Shown here: in pieces, positions 1 through 5,195 of the stretch
How positions within the stretch are numbered: position 1 is the stretch's first letter
Layout of the letters: each line of letters starts with the position of its first letter
Source: Dysgonomonas sp.
GTDB taxonomy: Bacteria; Bacteroidota; Bacteroidia; Bacteroidales; Dysgonomonadaceae
Direction of reading: 5' to 3'
DNA: 8,925 bases
Assembly: GCA_003523545.1 (NCBI GenBank)
Contig: DQAM01000205.1
Location: forward strand, 1-8,925
Program-made: the position numbers and the translations under genes
The notes under the pieces: model-generated
What the model was told of the DNA's origin: nothing
The model's database searches: none
What the model saw: only the letters and a program-made list of their open reading frames with translations

Positions 1-90
1 ACCAGCAATTATACATTTATCTGGGCTATGTGTGGTGAAAATCTGGATTATGACGATATGGATACTTTCACTGCTGATAAATTGAGATAA
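1..90 (+). CDS. kduI: KduI, 5-dehydro-4-deoxy-D-glucuronate isomerase (C-terminal end only)
   Basis: The window opens inside a reading frame that ends with TAA at 88-90, leaving 29 residues. They include YTFIWAMCGEN, then a DYDDMD stretch, and end in DKLR. From memory, KduI proteins end the same way (a YxFIWxMxGEN block, a DDMD block and a final DLR), so I assign this as the KduI C-terminus. KduI is a cytoplasmic metal-dependent cupin-fold isomerase. It converts 4-deoxy-L-threo-5-hexosulose uronate, formed from unsaturated uronic acids, to 3-deoxy-D-glycero-2,5-hexodiulosonate. The downstream SDR dehydrogenase catalyses the next step, which supports the call. Only the tail is visible, so catalytic residues cannot be checked. 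The next gene starts 33 bases on, with no terminator between, so the genes are probably co-transcribed. Confidence 0.82.
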   Translation, partial: TSNYTFIWAMCGENLDYDDMDTFTADKLR

Positions 91-123
91 CGAAAAAAAC
101 TATAACCTATAAATTTACCATAA

Positions 124-1281
124 ATGAAAAAAATATTATATGCGGTTGTGGGTGCGTTTTTATTTCTTTCCTGTGGTCAGGAAAAGAAAGTAGAAATAAC
201 TGTTGAGAATCCCAGTGATTTCGACCGTTTGACCGATATGGTGGAAGTTCCTTTGAATGAAGTGGAGTCGAGGATATCCTTGAATGATAATCAGGCTTAT
301 ATCGTAAAAGGCAAGAATGGTAATGTTGTGACTTCACAGATTACTTCCGATGGGAAATTGATTTTTCAGGCAGGAGTTGGAGCCGGTGAAACTACTTCCT
401 ATGTTATCGAGGCAGGAGAAGCGCAGGAGTATGCACCGCAGACTTACGGACGCTTTATCACAGAGCGTAAAGATGATTTTGCATGGGAAAACGACCGGGT
501 GGCATTCCGTGTCTACGGGCCTGCCCTCATTGCAATAGACGGTCCCAGCAACGGTATAGATTTCTGGTACAAACGTACTCCGGATATGATAATCGACAAG
601 TGGTATAAAAATGATTTAGGAGGAACGGCCTCTTATCATGAAGACCACGGAGAAGGACTGGACGATTACAAAGTCGGCAGATCGCTGGGAGGTGGAGCAA
701 TGGCTCCGTTTGTCGGTAATAAACTTTGGCTCAACGAAAACTTTACATCGCAGGAAGTGATGGACAACGGTCCTCTTCGCACCACATTTAAACTGGCTTA
801 CAAAAATATAGATGTAGATGGTAAAAGTATAGGTGAAAGCCGTACATTTACAATCGATGCAGGTTCGCAATTGACTAAAGTAACTCAGGAATACGGCACT
901 TCGGAAGAAATGCCGGTGGCTGCGGGCTTAGCCAAACGTGAATCGGGAGATTCGATAATCGTTGCTTCCGATAATACCTACATTCTTTATATGGAACCGC
1001 AAACCAATAAAGTAGAAGGTATATATCCTGCATTGGTATTTCCGCAAGGATTCAGTCAGATGCTGGTCGATACCTATAATGTAAATAACGAAAAGACAAA
1101 GAAAGAAGATACTTATTCGCATGTATTAGCCGTAACATCTTATAAACCCAATACACCTGTAACATATTATACAGGTTACGGTTGGAATAAATACGGATTC
1201 AGCGATGAAAAAGATTTCGAAAAATATCTTCAGAATTTTGTAAAATCTGCAAACGAACCATTGAAAATAACAATTAAATAA
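124..1281 (+). CDS. DUF4861 family lipoprotein of a uronate/pectin catabolism operon
   Basis: This 385-residue protein begins with a lipoprotein signal peptide: MKK, a hydrophobic stretch, then FLSC with Cys17 as the likely lipidated residue. The mature part starts GQEKK and lacks a clear acidic surface-export tag, so the side of the outer membrane is uncertain. The rest is predicted to be beta-rich, with blocks I associate with DUF4861: AWENDRVAFRVYGPA (about 120-134), YHEDHGEGLDDYKVG (171-185), and DNGPLRTTF followed by TFTIDAGSQL further on. The His/Asp/Glu-rich YHEDHGEGLD block could bind metal or form an active site, but that is inference. Gaps of 33 bases to kduI and 25 bases to the SDR gene indicate one operon, so a role in oligouronide handling is likely. 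I know of no proven activity for the family. The ATG at 124 is chosen because it gives a complete signal peptide. No Shine-Dalgarno sequence is present, as usual in this phylum. Confidence 0.85.
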   Translation: MKKILYAVVGAFLFLSCGQEKKVEITVENPSDFDRLTDMVEVPLNEVESRISLNDNQAYIVKGKNGNVVTSQITSDGKLIFQAGVGAGETTSYVIEAGEAQEYAPQTYGRFITERKDDFAWENDRVAFRVYGPALIAIDGPSNGIDFWYKRTPDMIIDKWYKNDLGGTASYHEDHGEGLDDYKVGRSLGGGAMAPFVGNKLWLNENFTSQEVMDNGPLRTTFKLAYKNIDVDGKSIGESRTFTIDAGSQLTKVTQEYGTSEEMPVAAGLAKRESGDSIIVASDNTYILYMEPQTNKVEGIYPALVFPQGFSQMLVDTYNVNNEKTKKEDTYSHVLAVTSYKPNTPVTYYTGYGWNKYGFSDEKDFEKYLQNFVKSANEPLKITIK

Positions 1282-1306
1282 TATCATTAAAGAAAGATAC
1301 CGAAAC

Positions 1307-2104
1307 ATGGAAAATAAATTTTCACTCGAAGGAAAAGTAGCTTTGGTAACCGGAGCTTCTTACGGAATAGGTTTTGCTATTGCTGCAGCTTTAGGTAAAG
1401 CCGGTGCTGCCATCGTGTTCAATGACCTTAAACAGGAATTCGTAGACAAGGGGCTTGCTGCTTATAAAGAGGCAGGGTACACAAACGTAAAAGGATATGT
1501 ATGTGACGTGACCAGCGAAGAGCAGGTGAACGATATGGTTGCGAAGATTGAAAAAGAGGTGGGTGTAATCGATATCCTTGTCAACAATGCGGGTATTATC
1601 AAACGTATCCCCATGATAGAAATGTCTGCTGCCGAGTTCCGCCAAGTAATCGATGTAGACCTGAATGCACCGTTTATCGTGGCAAAAGCGGTAATCCCTT
1701 CGATGATAAAGAAAGGTGCAGGTAAAATTATAAATATATGTTCGATGATGAGCGAGCTGGGACGCGAAACCGTTTCGGCGTATGCCGCTGCAAAAGGCGG
1801 TTTGAAGATGCTTACACGTAATATTGCATCGGAGTACGGTGAATACAATATACAGTGTAACGGTATCGGACCGGGCTATATTGCAACGCCGCAGACAGCG
1901 CCTTTGAGGGAATTACAGCCCGACGGCTCACGTCATCCGTTCGATTCTTTTATCATATCAAAAACACCGGCTGCAAGATGGGGTGCGCCCGAAGACCTGG
2001 AAGGCCCGGCAGTGTTTCTGGCTTCTAATGCCTCAGATTTTGTAAATGGACATATACTATATGTAGATGGAGGAATCCTTGCTTACATAGGTAAACAGCC
2101 TTAA
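1307..2104 (+). CDS. kduD: SDR oxidoreductase, 2-dehydro-3-deoxy-D-gluconate 5-dehydrogenase (KduD / gluconate 5-dehydrogenase type)
   Basis: A full-length classical short-chain dehydrogenase of 265 residues. The cofactor glycine motif TGASYGIG is at 15-22, NNAG at 93-96, the structural Asn at 120, and the catalytic Ser146, Tyr159 and Lys163 (YAAAK) are all present; VDGG is at 253-256. The insert near 204-215 (DGSRHPFDSF) and the ILAYIGKQP end resemble the streptococcal 'gluconate 5-dehydrogenase' branch more than E. coli KduD. Automated annotation would probably say gluconate 5-dehydrogenase (IdnO). Beside kduI, the likelier reaction is NAD(H)-linked interconversion of 3-deoxy-D-glycero-2,5-hexodiulosonate and 2-keto-3-deoxy-D-gluconate, in the cytoplasm. 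Streptococcal relatives of this branch (DhuD) are known to do this in glycosaminoglycan breakdown. It starts 25 bases after the DUF4861 gene and a strong terminator follows, so it is the last gene of the operon. Family is certain; substrate is inferred from context. Confidence 0.85.
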   Translation: MENKFSLEGKVALVTGASYGIGFAIAAALGKAGAAIVFNDLKQEFVDKGLAAYKEAGYTNVKGYVCDVTSEEQVNDMVAKIEKEVGVIDILVNNAGIIKRIPMIEMSAAEFRQVIDVDLNAPFIVAKAVIPSMIKKGAGKIINICSMMSELGRETVSAYAAAKGGLKMLTRNIASEYGEYNIQCNGIGPGYIATPQTAPLRELQPDGSRHPFDSFIISKTPAARWGAPEDLEGPAVFLASNASDFVNGHILYVDGGILAYIGKQP

Positions 2105-2134
2105 ATCGGAAAGTAGTTATCAGTTTAAATTTTT

Positions 2135-2170
2135 GAAGCTATTCCTTTTATAGGAATAGCTTCTTTATTT
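2135..2170 (+). terminator. Rho-independent terminator of the kduI-DUF4861-kduD operon
   Basis: A perfect 11-bp stem (GAAGCTATTCC at 2135-2145 with GGAATAGCTTC at 2153-2163) encloses a TTTTATA loop and is followed by TTTATTTT. It begins 30 bases after the SDR stop. nadC ends only 12 bases beyond the stem on the opposite strand, so the same hairpin may also stop nadC transcripts, although the tract on that side (CAAAAATTT) is a poorer U-run. Confidence 0.85.
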
Positions 2171-2174
2171 TGGA

Positions 2175-3062
2175 TCAGGCTCTGTAAATATCGGCCGGGT
2201 CTGTAAAAGCTTTCAGGCTCATGTCCTTAATCGGGGCAGAATAAATAATAGCCCCTGATGAAATAAAATCGACGCCGGTTTCGGCAATCGCGCGTACTGT
2301 CTCGTGGTTTATGCCTCCCGATGCTTCTGTTTTTGCCTTTCCGCCTATGAGCTTAACCGCTTCCATCATTTCTGCCAGCGGCATATTGTCCAGCATGATT
2401 ATATCTACGGCATTTGTCGCCAGAGCTTCTTTCACTTCTTCCATGTTGCGTGTCTCTACCTCGATTTTAAGCTTTTTGCCTTTCTCTTTCAGATATTGTA
2501 CGGTGGATTGCACGGCCCGGGTTATCCCTCCTGCATAATCGTTGTGGTTATCTTTCAACATAATCATATCGAAAAGCCCGTAACGGTGGTTTTGCCCTCC
2601 TCCGATATGTACTGCCCATTTTTCACACATTCTGAAATTAGGCGTGGTTTTCCGTGTATCGAGTATTTGAGTGCCGGTTCCTTCCAACAGGCTGACAACA
2701 TCATTCGTATAGGTCGCTATACCGCTCATGCGCTGCATGCAATTTAGTACAAGACGCTCCATAGTAAGTATCGAACGAGCTGATCCAGATACTATAAATG
2801 CAATATCACCTTTTCGTGCAATCTGCCCGTCTTTCTTGAAAGATTCGATTTTGAGGTTCTCATCATAATGATGGAATATTGCCTGAGCCAGTTCTATTCC
2901 GGCAAGGATACAATCATTCTTTACAATCAATCGGGCCTTTTGATGTAATCCGGCAGGTACACTGGCCAGTGTGGAGTGGTCCCCGTCTCCGATATCTTCT
3001 TTAATGGCTTCCGATATAAAATGATGAAGATTTTTATCGGTCACATATATAGGTCGGTTCAT
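2175..3062 (-). CDS. nadC: Nicotinate-nucleotide pyrophosphorylase (carboxylating), quinolinate phosphoribosyltransferase
   Basis: NadC condenses quinolinate with PRPP to give nicotinate mononucleotide, CO2 and pyrophosphate, the last pathway-specific step of de novo NAD synthesis in the cytoplasm. The protein has the family signatures in order: EDIGDGDHST (22-31), ER at 102-103 with NCMQRMSGIAT (107-117), DTRKTTP (135-141), HIGGGQNHR (152-160) and MLKDNH (168-173), then the VET, MLDN, EASGGI and SSGA segments of the C-terminal barrel. I start it at the ATG at 3062, giving 295 residues, which is normal for the family. The frame stays open 34 codons further upstream to 3164, but that part (MKNLSNYLITK...) does not look like NadC and would lie upstream of the likely promoter at 3116-3123. 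It stands alone, converging on the kdu operon and divergent from the membrane-protein gene. No nadA or nadB is in view. Confidence 0.96.
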   Translation of the reverse strand: MNRPIYVTDKNLHHFISEAIKEDIGDGDHSTLASVPAGLHQKARLIVKNDCILAGIELAQAIFHHYDENLKIESFKKDGQIARKGDIAFIVSGSARSILTMERLVLNCMQRMSGIATYTNDVVSLLEGTGTQILDTRKTTPNFRMCEKWAVHIGGGQNHRYGLFDMIMLKDNHNDYAGGITRAVQSTVQYLKEKGKKLKIEVETRNMEEVKEALATNAVDIIMLDNMPLAEMMEAVKLIGGKAKTEASGGINHETVRAIAETGVDFISSGAIIYSAPIKDMSLKAFTDPADIYRA

Positions 3063-3115
3063 TATTTTGTTAATAAGATTAAAAAATTGGCTTGTAAAAG
3101 CCGTATTTAGCTGTA

Positions 3116-3123
3116 CAAAGTTA
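3116..3123 (-). promoter_or_regulatory. Candidate nadC promoter (-7 box)
   Basis: On the minus strand the bases read TAACTTTG, an exact match to the Bacteroidota housekeeping -7 consensus TAnnTTTG. It lies 53 bases before the nadC ATG, giving a leader of roughly 45 bases. No convincing TTTG -33 box is seen 19-21 bases upstream, so the call rests on one box. Confidence 0.5.
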
Positions 3124-3171
3124 ATCAAAACTTTAGTTATTAAATAATTGCTTAAATTTTTCAATTATATG

Positions 3172-3202
3172 TTGCCGTTGAGCTATCTACTGAGTACTTT
3201 TG
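3172..3202 (+). promoter_or_regulatory. Candidate promoter for the small membrane-protein gene
   Basis: TACTTTTG at 3195-3202 fits the TAnnTTTG -7 consensus. A TTG at 3172-3174 lies 20 bases upstream, the spacing expected for a -33 box. Transcription would begin near 3210, which favours the ATG at 3217 or 3226 over the upstream in-frame starts at 3148 and 3169. Both boxes are short and could match by chance. Confidence 0.35.
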
Positions 3203-3216
3203 CCAGAATAAATTCG

Positions 3217-3816
3217 ATGAAGAATATGGATAGTAACAGAATAAAAAAACTCGAAAACAACATAAAATTAAAGAAAAGAATATTTAGTAAGAACATCTGG
3301 AAGAACTATGCTTTTCTCCCGCCCTCGCTGATGTTATTTGCGGGGATAGTCGGATTAGTGTATCTGTTTAAAATGGATTATTTATTAACACTCTATTCCA
3401 TTCCTTTTATAATTATATTTTTTATCGGTACTGTCTGGTTTAAATCTACTAAGAGGTATCTGATAAATAAGAGGATATCCGAAGCGGATAGTTTTAAGGT
3501 TTGTATGTGCCTGCCGGTAACCGCTGAAAACAAAAAACAGGTATATATGTTTTCGATAGGAAACAACCGGAATAATAAGTATTATTTGGAAGAAGAAAAG
3601 AAAGATTTATTAGAGAAAAAGGATAATTCTTATTTTTTTAATAATAATGATAAAATATTTAAGCTTGATGATACAGATATTTGTATTTTGATTGTAGATT
3701 CTGTTAAAAAATTAGCAACGAAAAAGTATCAGATAGATGGAGTGTCTTGGCTGTTATATTTTGGAAACCAGAACTTTACTTTTCTGAGTAGTGATCTGGT
3801 TAATAGATATTCTTGA
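3217..3816 (+). CDS. Hypothetical membrane protein with two N-terminal transmembrane helices
   Basis: I do not recognise this 199-residue protein. From the ATG at 3217 it has a Lys-rich head (about 8-30), a first hydrophobic helix around 32-51, a second around 55-75, and a hydrophilic C-terminal domain of about 120 residues rich in Lys, Asn, Asp and Phe. The positive head and the KSTKR after helix 2 suggest that both ends are cytoplasmic with a short loop between. The start is uncertain: the frame is open from TTG 3148 and also has ATG codons at 3169 and 3226. I prefer 3217 because the candidate promoter overlaps the upstream options. The gene is AT-richer than its neighbours (for example a run of T followed by ATAATAATGAT near 3640), which may mean recent acquisition or weak selection. 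It is divergent from nadC. No enzymatic motif is seen. Confidence 0.65.
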   Translation: MKNMDSNRIKKLENNIKLKKRIFSKNIWKNYAFLPPSLMLFAGIVGLVYLFKMDYLLTLYSIPFIIIFFIGTVWFKSTKRYLINKRISEADSFKVCMCLPVTAENKKQVYMFSIGNNRNNKYYLEEEKKDLLEKKDNSYFFNNNDKIFKLDDTDICILIVDSVKKLATKKYQIDGVSWLLYFGNQNFTFLSSDLVNRYS

Positions 3817-3856
3817 ATTCTAATAGATGCAATTTAATAAAAAAGTTTATTTTAGT

Positions 3857-3887
3857 ATTGTTTAATTTTTTTTTATTATTATCTTTG
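3857..3887 (+). promoter_or_regulatory. Housekeeping promoter of the 100-residue exported protein
   Basis: TATCTTTG at 3880-3887 is an exact TAnnTTTG -7 box, with ATTG at 3857-3860 as a near-consensus -33 box and a 19-base, T-rich spacer. The expected start of transcription is near 3894, giving a leader of about 46 bases before the ATG at 3941. This is the best two-box promoter in the window. Confidence 0.7.
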
Positions 3888-3940
3888 TATGTGAATATAG
3901 AGGGTTGTGTGAAATGAATTAGAGGATATACATTAGGAGA

Positions 3941-4243
3941 ATGAAAAAAATAATAATCACTTTTTTATTGGTTGTATCTTGTTTTGCACCTGGTTTTGCG
4001 ATAGGGTATCAGACTAATTTCTTGCCGATGGAAGATGCTATGTCTGCGGCACGAAATGCTCCGGCCTTTGTCTCTGATAACGCAAAGCCATACAGACAAT
4101 CTTTTAATTTATCGAGTGAAGATAACGTGAATAAAGATTATTTTGATTTCACAACCAGCGATATATTAGCATTTATTTTATTAGCCGGAATATATGTTGT
4201 CTTTATAAAGAAAGATGCTAAATCCAGGAATGCGAGTTTCTAA
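3941..4243 (+). CDS. Small exported protein with a C-terminal membrane anchor (unknown function)
   Basis: This 100-residue protein has a clear signal peptide (MKK, a hydrophobic core, then CFAPGFA) with likely signal-peptidase I cleavage after the FA near residue 20. A polar segment of about 50 residues follows (PMEDAMSAARNAPAF..., rich in Asn, Asp, Ser). A hydrophobic helix (DILAFILLAGIYVVFI, about 74-89) precedes the basic tail KKDAKSRNASF. The expected topology is a periplasmic domain held by a C-terminal helix in the inner membrane. The hydrophobic helix plus basic tail also resembles exosortase-type sorting tails, but I see no diagnostic motif and do not claim one. It has its own promoter and is followed by two hairpin terminators, so it is probably monocistronic. 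No family is recognised. Reality of the gene is supported by the signal peptide, promoter and terminator together. Confidence 0.75.
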   Translation: MKKIIITFLLVVSCFAPGFAIGYQTNFLPMEDAMSAARNAPAFVSDNAKPYRQSFNLSSEDNVNKDYFDFTTSDILAFILLAGIYVVFIKKDAKSRNASF

Positions 4244-4269
4244 AATATAGTATATAAATATATTTGCGG

Positions 4270-4304
4270 AAGCGGCCATTAATAACAATGGCCGCTTTTA
4301 TTTT
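4270..4304 (+). terminator. Terminator of the small exported-protein gene
   Basis: A perfect 11-bp GC-rich stem (AAGCGGCCATT at 4270-4280 with AATGGCCGCTT at 4287-4297) around an AATAAC loop is followed by TTATTTT. It lies 26 bases after the stop codon. The opposite strand has no U-run after the stem, so it acts in the + direction. Confidence 0.9.
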
Positions 4305-4320
4305 GAGCATTAAAGCCTGT

Positions 4321-4359
4321 AAATAAAAAAGACCGGAATATTTCCGGTCTTTTTTATTT
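4321..4359. terminator. Bidirectional terminator between convergent transcription units
   Basis: A near-perfect 39-base palindrome: an 18-bp stem with core GACCGGAA (4331-4338) paired with TTCCGGTC (4342-4349), a TAT loop, and flanking A-tract and T-tract that also pair. It gives a U-run in both directions. On the minus strand it lies 12 bases after the lipoprotein stop and ends the sigma / anti-sigma / lipoprotein operon. On the plus strand it backs up the preceding terminator. Confidence 0.93.
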
Positions 4360-4371
4360 GATCTATTTAGA

Positions 4372-5163
4372 TTATTTATTTGTATCAGCTATATAATACA
4401 TTCTGCCAATATTACTTTGCTGGTAATGAGGACGGGTAGTACTTTCTGCATTATAATATCTAAGCCAAAATATACATTCCTTATTTTCCGTACTGCTATT
4501 ATCAAATACTTTATTCCTGATATCTTCGAAATTCACGACAAAATTTTCTTCTTTAGACGTTTCAGTAGAACCTGGATTTCCATCACCTCTGACTACTAAT
4601 CTCACATCTATAATGATGGTATTCTCCGGTAAGTCGGCACCTGTGCTGGTACGCTGCATACCATCAGCCGTATCATAGCTGAAAACAGGAACCATAGTCT
4701 GGCCGTCTTTTATTTTAGCTTTTACGTAAAAGAGAAATTTATCTTTGTAAATATCTTCATATGGAGACCAGCCCCTCAAATTCAGTGTTTCGAATTTATA
4801 CGGGTTATTTTCAGGAATGGTGTCGGATGTATTCTCACCGACATTGATTCTGAGTTGATTCTGAGATGGATAATATTCCTGTTCCTGAATATTCTGTGGG
4901 TCTGTACTATAAATTCCACCATATTGGTTAAGATCTACGGTATAAGTCATGACCAGAGCATCCCCTACATTGTACTTGGAAGAAAGCCCGGTCCAAGAGA
5001 TTGCAAGTCCGTTACTGACTCTGGCATAGTAAGTATAATCTTCGGTCTGCTGAATAACGGCAAAGTCGGATGCAGTCGTACTTGACTCCGTGTCGCCCAG
5101 GCAGGATGTAAAACTTATTCCTGCCAAGAAAACAGAGAATAAATATATAAACGTTTTTTTCAT
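4372..5163 (-). CDS. Lipoprotein, candidate NigD-like output gene of the sigma/anti-sigma operon
   Basis: This 263-residue protein has a lipoprotein signal peptide ending FTSC, so Cys21 is the likely lipidation site, followed by LGDTESSTT. The mature protein looks all-beta: an N-terminal part (about 33-75, with Tyr-rich DYTYYARVSNGL and a VGDALVMTYTVDL strand) and a C-terminal sandwich (about 135-255, with LFYVKAKI, TIIIDVRLVV, ENFVVNF and IFWLRYY strands). NigD-family lipoproteins have a small N-terminal OB-like domain and a C-terminal beta-sandwich, and one of them (NigD1) is tied to Dma1 in B. thetaiotaomicron. I suggest NigD-like from layout and context, not from a motif I can prove. It lies 32 bases after the anti-sigma gene with no terminator between, and a bidirectional terminator follows, so it is the last gene of that operon. 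It probably resides in the outer membrane. Confidence 0.75.
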   Translation of the reverse strand: MKKTFIYLFSVFLAGISFTSCLGDTESSTTASDFAVIQQTEDYTYYARVSNGLAISWTGLSSKYNVGDALVMTYTVDLNQYGGIYSTDPQNIQEQEYYPSQNQLRINVGENTSDTIPENNPYKFETLNLRGWSPYEDIYKDKFLFYVKAKIKDGQTMVPVFSYDTADGMQRTSTGADLPENTIIIDVRLVVRGDGNPGSTETSKEENFVVNFEDIRNKVFDNSSTENKECIFWLRYYNAESTTRPHYQQSNIGRMYYIADTNK

Positions 5164-5195
5164 AATGAATATAATGTATTAATTTGTTTTTTCTG

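Noticed and set aside
1391..1848. Minus-strand open frames across the SDR gene
   Set aside because: The SDR reading has every family motif; the antisense frames have low-complexity Ile/Ser/Phe composition.
2304..2747. 147-codon + strand open frame antisense to nadC
   Set aside because: It is Cys/His/Phe-rich shadow translation of a conserved gene, with no promoter or start context of its own.
3063..3164. 34-codon N-terminal extension of nadC up to 3164
   Set aside because: The extension has no NadC similarity, crosses the likely -7 box at 3116-3123, and the ATG at 3062 gives the normal family length.
5164..5195. Possible regulatory element between the anti-sigma and lipoprotein genes
   Set aside because: Only 32 AT-rich bases with no hairpin or promoter boxes; best seen as an ordinary operon gap.
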